Assembly: GCA_944472135.2 (NCBI GenBank)
Contig: OX235262.1
Coordinates: 84,232,903-84,296,902 of the forward strand
Reading direction: 5' to 3'
Source of the DNA: Trichobilharzia regenti
Taxonomy: Eukaryota; Platyhelminthes; Trematoda; Strigeidida; Schistosomatidae
Length of the DNA stretch: 64,000 bases
The notes beneath the pieces were generated by a model. The model did no database searches. It was not told the DNA's origin and was given only the letters and a program-made list of their open reading frames with translations. Position 1 is the stretch's first letter. Each line of letters opens with the position of its first letter. Below, piece after piece: positions 44,346 through 55,925 of this stretch. Made by a program: the position numbers and the translations under genes.

Positions 44346-45089
44346 ATTAATTATTCATGTTAAATGTGAACTGGCAGGTGATAATATTTCAATAAAGTGA
44401 ATGAGCAGTTTGGGTCTGGGTTATGGGTACAATTTTTCTAGCTGAGATAACATTCGAGGCTGATTATGTAGATCAGTGAGTCATGACTGCAGCTAGAGAA
44501 AGGGAAGTTAGACTTCTAGATTCTACAACAACCGAGTCACAAATTATGAATGGTGAACGGTGCAAAGTAATGCAACTCAAACCTAACTAAACCTACTGCT
44601 CTAACTATTCTTTGGTTTTCTCATCTTTTCTTCCGAATTAATTTACATCGTATATGCAGGTTTTAAACTAGACGGGAGATACGAAGGTATGATAAGAGCT
44701 TATCGCCAAAGTTACAGGCAAAATCCAACTTCCCCCACCTCAAAATACATATCCAATCTAATTGCTCACTGGCGCTTGATATTTTATCGCTCATCTTATT
44801 AATGAAAGTTAAATTGACAGCTTTTGTCTGCTTGAATTCTGAAGTGAACATTAGGGTTCATCAGCACATTTCCATTGCACTTGATTGATTCCTTATTATC
44901 ACTTTTAACTGATTGCACAACCGCCAAGGAGTTTTCATTTTCTCTCGAATGATCCCCTCTATATTACTCTCGAAAGCCCAGCCTATCGTTTATCAATTTT
45001 GGTTCTCTTCGAAAGTCTAGAGTTCGATATCTTCTCAGAATATCCCCGTTCCATGTCCATTTCCTTCTGCATATAAATGGGGTAATAGA
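44346..45089. other. Unassigned intronic DNA
   Basis: No gene or known repeat recognised. Confidence 0.35.
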
Positions 45090-45655
45090 TTCTTGACTGC
45101 TTCTCAGGCAATATCTTTTCAACTACAGATAGAACGGATGAAGATGTCAAAACCAGAGTAGGAATGACAAGATACACCTTCAACACTCTGAAATCGGTTT
45201 GAAAAACTTCCGCAATCAACACAAACAACAAGATTCAGATTTTCAACACCAACGCCAAGTCACTTCTGCTGTATGGTTCAGAAACTTACCCTACTGCAGA
45301 ATTTTATCAACGAATTCCTTTTCTGGCTCCATAATGAAGACCAAATGGCTGACCAGAAAAAACCAACCAACTCAACGAATATCTTAGAGAAAATGGAGAT
45401 TGACTGAGCATACGCTTGGGAGGCCGTCGAATGACATCGCATCCAGGCCCTCGGGTGAAACATGAATAAGAAACGATGAGTCGGTGGTCCGAGAGTGACA
45501 TGGAAGAGGTCATGAAGAGAGGAGATGAGAGATTATGAACAGTCGTAGGATCAGCTAAAGAGGAAGACAGAAAATAGGACAAAGTGTAGATTTGCTGCCG
45601 AGGTCGTATGCTCCACTCGGAACCCAAGGGAGCAATAATGAAAAATAATAATAAG
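45090..45655 (+). mobile_element. RTE LINE 3' fragment
   Basis: ACTACAGATAGAACGGATGAAG to GCTCCACTCGGAACCC with (AAT)n at 45635-45655; worn coding throughout. Confidence 0.65.
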
Positions 45656-45664
45656 CTATTGATG

Positions 45665-46440
45665 AAAATCAGCAGCGTCTTGCTGAAAATGCTCTTAATG
45701 ACTTGAGTGCTGAGTCTCTAAACAATACAGAACTACTGACTTGAAATCGGTGTTGGAAATTCGGATTTGTTTTTTGTGCTGTAGATCTCTGATCTGACTT
45801 GACTGTAACCAGGGCTTGGCTTACTTTTCCAATACTGACTGTCTTTGACATTCTCATACAGGTAAGTGAAGGAGACAAATGAATTTAGATTTATCCCACT
45901 TTTGTCCTCTATATGTTCACTTGAAGTCCTATTTTCCTTTGTAAACCTTCAACTTCATGAGAAATGAGACATGGATCATTCCCAATTTCCAGATCTTCCA
46001 GTTTGTTTAACCCAAACCAATGTATGCTCGTCTTCTTACTTTACATATTCTGCAGCAAGATCCAATTCACCATGATAGTAATCAACCCTGTCCTACTCCT
46101 TTCCCCACTTCAATGGCTTTAGTGATGTTTCCGTTATGAATTATCTAGCATGTGGCATTATAATTCACAATTTGAATAAAATCAAAATAAAGGTTTGAGG
46201 CACTCCTCAATTTAAAAGTAGCTGAAAAATTACTTTGCAGTCAACGTTGATAAAGACGATTACAAAGTCGATGAAGTTGAAACATATGATGGTGATGCTT
46301 AGTATTATAATATGATCCATACAAAACTTGTTTTTCTCCTGAATCCAACCTGTTCCTGATGAATTTAGTTGAATACCTTTTACTTTCAACCTGTTCCGAA
46401 TTTCTGGTCAAAATTTAGTCGATTACCGCTGAGAAAAAGT
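45665..46440 (-). mobile_element. RTE LINE fragment, opposite strand
   Basis: Minus: about 46260 FIVFINVDCKVIFQLLL-like coding (worn FIDFEKAFD region) down through 45878-45700 with MSKTVSIGKVSQA and STKNKSEF blocks. Heavily decayed, meeting the 45090 copy tail to tail. Confidence 0.55.
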
Positions 46441-46463
46441 GGGTAATTCAATGGTATGTGTTA

Positions 46464-46488
46464 TATATATATATATATATATATATAA
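46464..46488. repeat. (TA)n microsatellite
   Basis: About 25 bp of alternating TA, directly before the next RTE. Confidence 0.9.
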
Positions 46489-46489
46489 G

Positions 46490-47817
46490 CTCCTGTACAT
46501 CCCAAGCTAAATACTAGGCCGCATCATCCTGGAGAGAATCAAACACCCCCTGGATGAAAAACTTCGACCGGAACAGGCTGAATTAAGGAGAAATGAGTCA
46601 TGTATCGATCACATCGCAACACTACGGATCATCACTGATCAGAGCTTGAATTGGCAGTCACCTCTCTATCTCAACTTCATCGACTTTGAAAAGGCCCTCG
46701 ACAGTGCAGCATTGATCGAGAGGTGATTTGGTAACTACTTCGCTACTACGGGGTGCCACCAACAATTAAACATCTCATCCAATAGTTGTCCGACAATGCT
46801 GAATGCCAAGTTATCCACAACAGGAAACTCACGCAATCCTCAGAAATGAAGACGGGATTAATACAAGGCTGAGTGCCTACTATCTCCAATGATTTTCCTG
46901 ATTGCGGTAGACAGGATAATGCAAAAGACAGCGGGTCGGGTGACGAGGAAATAGGCATAAAATGGATCCACACAAAAACTTGGAGGATCTAATCTTCGTT
47001 GATGATATATGCCCGATTTCTCACAAACTGGAAGACAGGCAAGGGAAAAGCGACAAACTGGCAGAAGAAGCATCAAAGAGAGGCCTTCAGATGAACATCG
47101 AGAAACAGAGATGATGAAGACTACTGGCTAACAACAACAGATAACAATCAGCAGAAGTGGGAGGAATCTGAGTGAATAACCTCCTTTACCTACCGACCTA
47201 CCAGGGAAGTGTCGTTTCAACTACAGGCCGACGGAACTGATTAGGATATCAAGGCAAGGATCGGGAAAGCGAGGCGAGCTTCCATTACTTTTATTTCTCT
47301 TTGGAGGTCAACAGGACTCAGCATGAAAAATAAGATTTGGATTTTCAACTCCAATGTGAAGTCAGTGCTACTCACTATACGGATCAGAGACTAGGTGCGT
47401 CACGAAGAACACCTCAAACAAACTACAAACTTTCATCAACATCTGTCTTCCTTCAATAGTACTCAAGATTAGATGGCCAGAAAAGATCAGCAATAGTCAG
47501 GGATCTCTGACAATGAGCGAACCAACCCAACAGAAACCAATTGTACAACAAATAAGCAGGAAGAAATGTTGGTGGATTGGCCATGCTCTGAGAAAACAAA
47601 CCATCAAGAGACATTACACGCCAGGCCATTGCTCGAGTGGAATCTGAATGGAAAGCGTCGAGTTAGTCATCAGTTTGGAAGTAAAATGGTGCGGTCATGC
47701 AGAGGGGAGATAAAAGCATGTGGACGGACGTAGAGCCAGGTGAACACGTTAATAGAGGACTAAACGCAATGAAGACATGTGGCTGAAACCCTGTGTTCCT
47801 CTGGGAACTAAAGAAAC

Positions 47818-47820
<3 letters not shown>
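46490..47820 (+). mobile_element. RTE (SR2-like) reverse-transcriptase fragment with 3' end
   Basis: RIILERIKHPLDEKLRP-like start (46520), FIDFEKALDS (46678), a worn Val-Arg-Gln box, DDICPISHKLEDRQ (46998), KIRIWIFNSNVKS-like coding (47330), RTGHTLRK-like RIGHALRK (47585), 3' end GTTCCTCTGGGAACTAAAG near 47815. At least four frame breaks. It lies between two TA microsatellites. Confidence 0.75.

Positions 47821-47821
<1 letters not shown>

Positions 47822-47850
<29 letters not shown>
47822..47850. repeat. (TA)n microsatellite next to a splice donor
   Basis: About 29 bp of TA following the RTE tail, 13 bases inside intron 1 of gene B. Confidence 0.95.
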
Positions 47851-47863
47851 GACACATACTTAC

Positions 47864-48320
47864 TTGGTAATACCGCTGAAGCAATTCTGTCAAATATTTT
47901 ATACATATGATTCGATATATCATTCTGTAAGAATCCAATATCATCCAACATAATAAGCAGACAGTATATACTTAAGAAAAATGCAAATATAACATAAGGT
48001 TGAATAAATAAACTCCAGGTATATGTTGTAAAATAATAAAACAGTTTATATTGATTATGCTTTAAATCATTAGATCTAATTCTAACAAATAAAATCAACG
48101 CCCAATATACTGTGCATATTATTGTACCGCATAATATTAAAGTGATTTTAACAAATAGATGACTTTTTATTCGATATTCAATGTCCAATTTAAAGTTTGA
48201 TTCACTTGTGATTAAATTTGTTGGAAAAAATGACACTGAATTTCTAAACATTAGTATATTATGAAATAGTATTAAAAGTGATATGGAAAGATTTATTACA
48301 CAACTTTGAAACGGCCACAT
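47864..48320 (-). CDS. Gene B, exon 1: tetraspanin TM1-TM3
   Basis: Starts ATG at 48320-48318. An in-frame TAA lies two codons upstream, which supports this start. It encodes 152 codons plus one base, ending at donor CCAA|GTAAGT (phase 1), which joins exon 2 as Thr153. TM1 is about 5-25, TM2 about 55-80, TM3 about 103-125, with a short intracellular loop; this is the tetraspanin N-terminal half. Gene A must have an equivalent exon upstream of the window. No promoter element is clear. Confidence 0.82.
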
Positions 48321-49082
48321 TCTTTATATATTTGCTTTTGTATTTTAAAGTAAATACTTTCAACAAAAGATGTTTCTGTTAGATTTCATTTCTTAGAGAA
48401 ATTCTCCTTTGTTGTTTGAATGATACTGAGAATTTATTGACCTTGAGTCATGTGAATAAAGTAGGAAATTGATTTTTATTTATTCTTAGTTAACGGAGAT
48501 AAATGATTTTTCTTAATTTATAAATGTGCATACATGATTTAAGGTTTTCGATTATGTAGCGCTCTTTAAAGATGAATTCAAATGCTGTATAGTTAAGCAG
48601 TTTGATGAGAATAATATGAGGCTAGTCTGTAAGAAACAAGTGAACATTCTGTGAGTTTTTGAGTGCTTTTCATGCAACACAGGAAGATGTACTCTTGAGA
48701 TGTTACTTGAAGTCATCAGTGATTTAACAGTCTGTCGATGGTCATATTTCGTGTGCCTACGAGTGAGATAAACAAGTGATATATTTTCTTGTGATTGATC
48801 AGTTCGTCTTTAAAGTTGCGGTTATTCCAAACATCCTGTTTGGTGAAGTCCACATTTCCCAGGAGCGTTTTAGACAGTCGGTTGCATAACTGACGATGTA
48901 TGCTGTTACAGCACAGGAAAAAATGATATGCTAGTGGATTTATTCACTGAATTCAGTAGATTCATCCCATACTAAATAAAGCCTAAGGACTTGGCAGAAG
49001 AGTCATGAATGCATTCAGCGTTCTGAGTACATGATAATTATATATGACTTCAATTATCTCCTGACTATTTTTTCAGGGAACC
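48321..49082. other. Upstream region of gene B, unassigned
   Basis: AT-rich; a TATATAAA at 48324-48332 (minus) is too close to the ATG to be a convincing TATA box. No repeat recognised. Confidence 0.4.
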
Positions 49083-49990
49083 CTAAGTTAGTTTGAAGGA
49101 TTTTTCGAATGAGGCTGAATGTCGTGAATTGACCAGATGTTCTGTCATTGAACAATATACACGTTTTTCTTCTGCTTTTACTAGCCAGGCTGGATAGTGT
49201 TCACGAGAACGAAAACGTGTATATAGTTCAACGACAGAACATCTGGTCAATTCAAGACATTCAGCGCCATTCCAAAAATCCTTCAAAAAATATACAAGAT
49301 TCGATCAAACCTATCAAAGGAAGTAAAATTAAGTTATCTGGGTATAGCCGAGGCACTAACCATCCAAGAGCTCAAACCCACGCTATGTATCCAAAAGAAA
49401 TACGTCCAACCCCTGTCCCTGCCATGGCCATCATAAACAGGTAATTTTTTAGTAATGACCATCCCATTGCCTTTCTTATCCAAACTTCCTGTTTATTCAT
49501 GTTATTTTAAGTTTTTCTTAATCCCTATTTACACTACCATATTTTCATATCTGAACTTCCTGTCTATTTTGTTATTTTATTATTTCTACATATTTAGTCC
49601 CTGATTGCATAAACAATTATTCGTCAAATTATTTATGATCCCACTAGACTTCCTTTCCAAGCATCCTGTCTATTGTTGTTATTTCTACATTTCCAACGCC
49701 TAATTGCACAATATGTTAATCTTCTCAGTAATTATGATGCTACTTTGTCTGAGCTTTATTCGTCTCACTGTTTATTATGGCATTTTAATTCCTAATTGTG
49801 ATTGTATTCATCTGACGCTTGACCAGAAATTATTCTGCAACTTTCCTACCTATTTGTTATAGATCTACGAATGTACAGCCTAGTTGATGATTTCGTCGAA
49901 AAGAAAATTTTCTTCGCTGCAACTGTCTTTTTATTGTTCCCTATGGTCAAAAATAAACTAATTTATTCCATCAGTATTGGGAGAATACAT
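49083..49990 (+). mobile_element. Penelope-like element 3' end with foldback
   Basis: Arms 49091-49165 and 49211-49290 are inverted (about 75 bp). Minus coding at 49250-49150 has VELYTRFRSREHYPAWL, the GIY-YIG region end. Plus 49290-49430 encodes a worn PLE tail with IAEALTIQELKPTLCIQKKY. An AT-rich 3' region follows. Confidence 0.65.
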
Positions 49991-50009
49991 TGAAATTAAA
50001 TAAACATCT

Positions 50010-50180
50010 TCATAAGGTTAGGTGATACATTTATTTGAAATGAATGCAAGTTATTAAATAATTCGTTGTGGTAATAATACCTATTATTGTTGTTATTATA
50101 GTCATTATGAGCTGACTGACTGATTGGCTTCAGTGTAGAACTTTGCACCGATGTGCAGCAGATCGAGTCGCCACACTTCA
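50010..50180 (-). mobile_element. RTE LINE 3' tail remnant
   Basis: GATTGGCTTCAGTGTAGAAC, then TGCACCGATGTGCAGCAG and GAGTCGCCAC on the + strand resemble the strip at 61020-61080 behind the intact RTE frame, on the same strand sense. Confidence 0.5.
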
Positions 50181-51524
50181 CTTAACACACAAAACAAGAG
50201 AAGAAAGTAAGGAGAAATGCAAAACAGAGACAGTAAGCAGAGATATGAGGCAAAAAGAATAGTAATATCGAAGAATATTGCATATAATAAGTCACAAGGA
50301 GTGGATGCATCTGCACCATTGAGAACAAGTCAGTATGAAGATGAACGCTGTTATTATCATTGCTACTAATATTGTTATTCTGTGTCATAAAGCCGTTATA
50401 ATTTGTGTTAGAATTCCTATCCAAGCTTCTGAAATTACTGCCTAACTTATTATTAAATAATTTTATCATTTCATGGTGTTTCCAGGGATCTACTGAATGT
50501 CGACCAAAGACAAACTAATTAGCTACATCTATCTGTTGTTTATAAAGAGATTACTTGTAAACATTTATCAGGCGGTCATCAGGAAAATTCTTCTATTCAG
50601 ATCATACATGTACTACCCAAGTTAATAAGGCTTTTCTTGAAACTTTTCAGACTTAAGGAGAAATACATATATACTGTGGGCAGATGGAACCTAATGACAG
50701 TAACGAAAAATTACTCATCAGAATTATCTGTACATCTGAAATCTAATTTTCGTGCAATAAAAACTTTTTTCATTAAATTTTTGTTGCTTACACTGTGATG
50801 CGATTGTGTTCTAGTAACATTAATAACGCGTGCTAGAGTGGGAATCAAGAGTTTTACAATTGGGAATTAATGCGGCGTCTGGGAAAACTTTTGTTGATGC
50901 GATAAGATGAACAGACAGAGACGTACCGTGTTCTGTCGCTGAGAACCGTAGGCATTCTGTTTTAGATTATTATTATTATTACCGTAGATGTACTGAGTTA
51001 GGCGTTTAACAGTATAGATACAGTCTTTTCCTCACGGTACATAACGATATCTAGAAATCACAAGCGACCTTTCTCAAGGCGACTGATATTTACTTTTTGA
51101 CTATGTACTGAGAGTCAGCTGATATATTCTGCTGAGACGACGGATAACTCTAAACGTCTTATAATCTAAATACCTTCTCTGAAATGTGGACATATTAACT
51201 TTGTTTAGCTGCAGCATATTCTTTTTGTCAATAAACTTCTCCAAATACCTACTTTTACTTAGTATTTTAAAGATAACCTCATATAACCATATATAACCTC
51301 ATCTGTACGCCACAACTTATGCAAAAGGCTAATATTCAGTCTTATCAAGTAAATATATACAAACGAATAACAAAGAATAAGTTCATTAATGAATTAACAT
51401 GTAATACAAAATCAATGACACTGTGAAAATCTTTGTCCTTAGCACCGAACTCCGTGAAATCCTACAAAGTAGATATTACCTCGAAAAAGAAAATAAGCAT
51501 TCAGAAGGTGTAGACATTGTGTAT
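50181..51524. other. Unassigned intergenic DNA
   Basis: A minus frame at 50469-50182 has no recognisable features. No known repeat. Confidence 0.3.
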
Positions 51525-51740
51525 TGTGATGTGTCTAATCCTTTCTTTAGTGCAGACTGAAATCTATCAGTCAGGTTTCCAGTGTGGCCGCCAGTCTAGG
51601 TAGCTCTCCATCACAGTGGATGAGTGACGAATGCCAACTAGCACGAAACCTAGGTCGAATGCTTCCTGTCAGTTACCTCCAACCATTTAATACTAAACGT
51701 TTCTGTAGTGTTGGCAGTAGAACAAAGAAGGTACAAAAAA
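51525..51740 (+). repeat. SINE family D, partial
   Basis: GTGATGTGTCTAATCC, TAGTGCAGACTG, and GACGAATGCCAACTAGCACG are shared with 24990-25170. Confidence 0.55.
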
Positions 51741-52344
51741 TTTGATGCCTACTGAAAAATGTCTTGGAATAAAATTTTATTCTACCTCTTATTATTATTA
51801 TTCCTGATTCATTTAAAGTTATCCTTTATCAGTAGCATTATCTTAACTCGTTTCAGCATTAGCATTATTATTATAACTGTTACTACTAATACTACTCAGT
51901 TTGCAATTCTCGATATATTTAAGTTCTTTCTCTGATGACTAACTGTTTATCTAAGTGATCCAATTAAACTGTAATCCATTTTATCTTAATTTTAATCTCT
52001 CATACTGCCTTCCCCTCATCTATTTGAACATGATCTGAGAAACATTTACACGTGTCGTTTTGCTTGATTGATTAAATGTAGTTTATTTGTTTATCCGTCT
52101 TATATTTTCCATTGTCATTCTGATAGTATACACATCCCTGTATGTAGAGTATTCAGCTGAAGAGTTCTACCAAAATTTAGTGAATTCATTAAACCCTGCT
52201 ACATTAACCTTCGTTGATTGTTTTGGACACTTAGTCGTTATGTTAGGGCTTATTGAAGTATACATTTTGATGGGGTGAATAGGTAGTTCACTGACACGGA
52301 GATAATCCCTCCTCAGCAGAATGCAGCAGTTTTTTTCAAGAAGC
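51741..52344. other. Unassigned; small open frame 52087-52278
   Basis: The + frame 52087-52278 (63 codons, TTG start, one hydrophobic N-terminal stretch) has no clear start, splice sites or known motif. I do not call a gene. Confidence 0.3.
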
Positions 52345-52590
52345 AACTTGTGCATCGGTGGCATAGCGGTTAGAACGTTTGCCGACCATGCACATGGTCC
52401 AGGGTTCGATCCCCGGCCACAGACGCACTCCTTTAACTCGCTGAGCCAGAAATAATGCCGGTAAAGAGGAAAGGTTAGGCATGAGGCTAGCAACTACATC
52501 CTGTAAAAATAAACACTGCTACGGAAATTTCAAGCCACTAGCTTGAAGCCCTATGTTCCACTGGGGAACGTGAAGAAAAAAAAACACTTG
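52345..52590 (+). repeat. SINE family A, full-length
   Basis: TGCATCGGTGGCATAGCGG head, B box GGTTCGATCCCCGG, CCACTGGGGAACGTGAAG end with A9. The flanks share only CTTG-type ends, so a clear TSD was not found. Confidence 0.8.
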
Positions 52591-53163
52591 CGATAGTCAC
52601 TTCAGTCGCTTGTGTTGTGAATGCTAACAACCCTAAATCCCTTCAGTACATTCAACACCAAATATTACTGAACATATCCCACTTTTTCCATATACTATCA
52701 CGAAGCGAAGTTATGATAAAAGAGTAAAACTGAATCATTAATAGGGAAAAAATTGTAATTAGTTTGTAGTCCTTGTAAAAAGATCTAATCAACACTTAAC
52801 AGAATTAAACCCACTGAGAATTAGCTAATCTGAAGAGAAGGAAGATGAAGATGGGGGAATTACCCGTCTTCCATTTTATTCATGCATAAAAACACCTGTA
52901 AACAGAATAACTGCTTTACTGGCAATTGATCTTTTTATTTTGTTTGAAATATACATTTTTGAGTCGCATATTCAAAATATCACAATCAGATGGTTAAACA
53001 CCTTCAAACATGAATGATTTCCTAATTGATACAAACGCAATTAGTTTTAATCACATGGAATATAAGGCTTGATATAAAAAAAGGCAATATAATAATTACT
53101 AAAGTCGTGTTTTTCATACAAAATAGAGACAGAGTTTAAAAAAAGATAACTACAATAAGTTAT
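52591..53163. other. Unassigned, 3' flank of gene C
   Basis: AT-rich; minus-strand AATAAA candidates near 52934 and 52875. Nothing else seen. Confidence 0.35.
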
Positions 53164-53408
53164 TTAGATTATTGTTGGATCGCCTGTAATGTATGATTGA
53201 CTTGATGAATTATTGTTTTCTGGACTTCGACTTCGTTGTCTTGGTGGTAGAGGTCGTGAATTGCGTAACGGTAGTAGAGGGATAGCCTGTGGTGAGCCAG
53301 TATAACTATCTGGTCCCATTTCACTGTCACTAGGTCCTGGAGATCTTTCAAATTCTGATTCAGGCTCATTGTTGGTTTCTTCTCTTGGTTGTCTACGATT
53401 TCGAACCA
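53164..53408 (-). CDS. Gene C, last exon: Ser/Pro-rich tail
   Basis: Acceptor TTTTCTAG|TG (phase 1) at 53410-53409, stop TAG at about 53166-53164. It encodes about 81 residues beginning RNRRQPREETNN, rich in Ser, Pro, Arg and Glu, with a PLLPLRNSRPLPPRQRSRS stretch. The last residues are Pro-Thr-Ile-Ile, a possible class I PDZ-binding end (T-x-I). No folded domain is visible. It joins exon 54964-54786 in phase. Product unknown; a cytoplasmic tail of a membrane protein is one possibility. Upstream exons not found. Confidence 0.6.
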
Positions 53409-53579
53409 CTAGAAAAGGGAACAGTGAAGAAAACTGAGTGATTTCAGTTAGTTTACAAAACAAGGGTAACTAATAGACAGTGGTTGCTGAATTTAAATAA
53501 ATCTTTGTAAGTAAAGTAGATTTTTCATCAAAATACTTTGAGAATGCCTTGAAAACCAACTTGAAACCACGATATTTTT

Positions 53580-53695
53580 GAAAGGTGGGTGCGTACTGCT
53601 GAAGAGTTTCAAACTAGGGTGAAACAGCTGTCCAGCACTCCTAGGTTTTCCAATGGTTCTCTAACTAATGTCAGATCATGATGGAAATCTTGGAA
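53580..53695 (+). repeat. SINE family B, 3' half
   Basis: GTGCGTACTGCTGAAGAG keeps the ribozyme core CTGAAGA and stem I strand; stem II has decayed (GTTT/GGGT); GAAACAGCTGTCCAGC follows. Confidence 0.65.
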
Positions 53696-53904
53696 AGTAG
53701 TTGTATTGCTTCACCCTAGTTATCATGTTTGCATTATATCTTCTCAGAGACATTTTTTTCGCCACTAAGATGTTTAATACCAAATAAAGTGCCCAAAAGA
53801 GTGTCTGAATGTGTCATGTTGTGCAAGGAAGTGCCTGATGACCATTCAGTTCACGAATAACCACCGCTAACCAGCAAACTAACTTTTGAACAATCAATCC
53901 GATA

Positions 53905-54265
53905 TTCGCGAGTGCCTGGTTACAGGACGAAATTGCTTGGAGTTCTAGTGGGGAGTTGTAACCAGTGGGGTTCATCAGGTTGAGCGTGAGGACAAATACT
54001 CGTCGATAACAATGGCTGGTGGTCACAGTACAATCATGAATTAGTAGAAGTTAGGATTTACGTATCAACGAATCGGGTCCCAGTGACTGAAAGGTCTAAG
54101 TGCTTGCCTTGTAACCTGAAGGTAATGGATTCGAACTCTAGGGTATATGTACTGCTGAAGAGTCCTAAACTATGACAAAGCAGGTGTCCAGTGCTCTCTA
54201 GTGTTTAGTGTTTCTCTAAGCAACATCGGTCCGTGATCAAACTTAAAACAAAATCATATCCCTGC
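53905..54265 (+). repeat. SINE family B, near full-length
   Basis: 5' module from CTTGGAGTTCTAGTGGG, tRNA-like part (GGGTCCCAGTGACTGAAAGG, CTTGTAACCTGAAGG, GGATTCGAAC), ribozyme region GTACTGCTGAAGAGTCC with GACAAAG instead of GACGAAA. Confidence 0.7.
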
Positions 54266-54453
54266 AAATTAACTCGTTTTATTCATTCTAAGAATATAAA
54301 ATACTAAAATGCTTTCGACATTAATTCAACAGCCAACAAGATTTAATCATTTCAGTCGGTCATTTTTCTCCACTATGAGGTTTATGATGCTTAACTTATG
54401 ACGGTTATTCAACAGTACATATCTAAATAGTTTTTAGTTAGAATTATCCATAT

Positions 54454-54676
54454 CAGCGTCGGTGGCACAGCGGTTAGGACGCTCGCCGACCATGCACATG
54501 GTCCAGGGTTCGATCCCCGGCCGACGAACTCCTTTACCTAGCTAAGCCAGAAATAATGCTGGTAAAGAGGAAAGGTTGGGCATCAGGCTAGCAACCACAT
54601 CTTGTAAAAATTAACACTGCTACAGAAACTTCAAGCCTATGGCTTGGAGCCCTATGTTCCACTGGTGAAAGAAAAA
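54454..54676 (+). repeat. SINE family A, full-length, 12-bp TSD
   Basis: AATTATCCATAT flanks it (54442-54453, 54677-54688). The head begins GCGTCGG and ends CCGACGA, nearly closing a 7-bp acceptor-like stem. Confidence 0.9.
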
Positions 54677-54785
54677 AATTATCCATATGGACATGAAAGA
54701 AAGACTTGGCGGTAACTTCTCAAAAATATCTAAATACATGTATGCACAGCAATATATAAATCTTAAATAGCAGATAAATGTTTAC

Positions 54786-54964
54786 CTTCAGATTCACTGG
54801 GTGACCATTGATCTTCACTGTCATTTTCATCTACGCCATCGTCAATAGAGCGTGGCGTTTGTTCACGTGAAAATTGACGTGTCCTCGAGAAATCAGGATA
54901 AGCAGCTCCTGGGAGATGATAAAGAATTTGAGCATCTGGATCTTCTGGTTGAGCATATTCAGGA
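54786..54964 (-). CDS. Gene C, penultimate exon: acidic tail
   Basis: Acceptor ATATTTAG|T (phase 2) and donor GAAG|GTAAAC (phase 1): 1 + 59 codons + 1 base = 179 bp. It encodes PEYAQPEDPDAQILYHLPGA and, further on, DDGVDENDSEDQWSPSESE, acidic and probably disordered. It splices in frame to 53408. Phase agreement plus the matching compositional bias is the evidence for coding. Product unknown. Confidence 0.6.
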
Positions 54965-55754
54965 CTAAATATATGTGTATTTTAAGATAAAATAAAGAGT
55001 AATTTAAAGATTTTTCAAAGCCATTGTCACACATTATTTTTCAGTAAGAAAAAAACAACAAAGCTTTGAAAAAATTATATATTTTAAGTTGCTGAATTTA
55101 ATCCATTGTAACATGGCGTTATAAGATACAAGTTGACGAGTCTACTATAAAATGCAACTAATTATTCGCCAATACATCACGTAGGAATTCAAATGTGTTT
55201 GTACGCGATATAAAGGTTAGCCATATGGAAAAACAAGCTAAAAATTTCAACTTTCGTAAGAAACAACAGTGACAATAAGAACTTATCTGTCAAACACCAG
55301 AATATGTTAGTACAAATAAGAACCTTTTTAAATTTTCACGATAGGTGATTGTATCCACTTTCGACTTCTATGAATTAGTCAAAGAACTTTATAGTGATTG
55401 CTAGCACTGTGTATAGGGCTCACAAACATTTTAGCGTGTGATCTAAACTGTGATGAATGTTATCATATTTGTTACCTATTGAGCATAAATTATATTTAGG
55501 AAGACTGAATAAAGCTTGAATTCAGTCGGAAAAATTTAAAGCAATCGAGAACTCGTTTGAACTCCATTCCACTACAAAGATAACATCACCATCGCGAATT
55601 CAAACTTTTCTAGGCTCCATAAATTTATTCGTTGCAAACTTCTGTGTATTATAGATCCACCTGATGTCTAGAGGTGTTTAACGAATTATAATTTCTCCAA
55701 CCTACAAATGGTTGACATTGAATGGATTTAGTACAATCTTAAATTCTTTTTTAC
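54965..55754. other. Unassigned, probably intron of gene C
   Basis: No exon or repeat recognised. Confidence 0.35.
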
Positions 55755-55925
55755 ATTTCTTAGGTTGTGAATGGAACGTAAGGTCTCAAGTTTCAAAATT
55801 TCAGTAGCTGTGGTGCTGACTTTACAGGCTCCGGGTATGTGGGAGTATATGGGCTGGAAATCGAACCCTTCACCTCTTGCGTGGTTAATGAGCACCGTTC
55901 TACCTCTAAAACAACCAATGCATCT
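55755..55925 (-). repeat. SINE family A, old diverged copy
   Basis: Minus: AGAGGTAGAACGGTGCTC (A box region), AGGGTTCGATTTCC (B box), then TGAAACTTGAGACCTTACG as a worn 3' motif. Confidence 0.45.

Larger units (their letters stand above)
43870..47863 (-). other. Intron 1 of gene B (4.0 kb)
   Basis: Donor GTAAGTATG at 47863 downwards after exon base 47864; acceptor AG at 43871-43870. Phase 1 on both sides (A + CG gives Thr). Contains one SINE B and three RTE fragments. Confidence 0.85.

Noticed and set aside
50182..50469. 95-codon minus frame, Asn-rich with a hydrophobic end
   Set aside because: Low-complexity AT-rich DNA next to an RTE tail; no supporting signal.
52087..52278. 63-codon frame with a hydrophobic start
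   Set aside because: No ATG, no splice or promoter evidence, no known motif.
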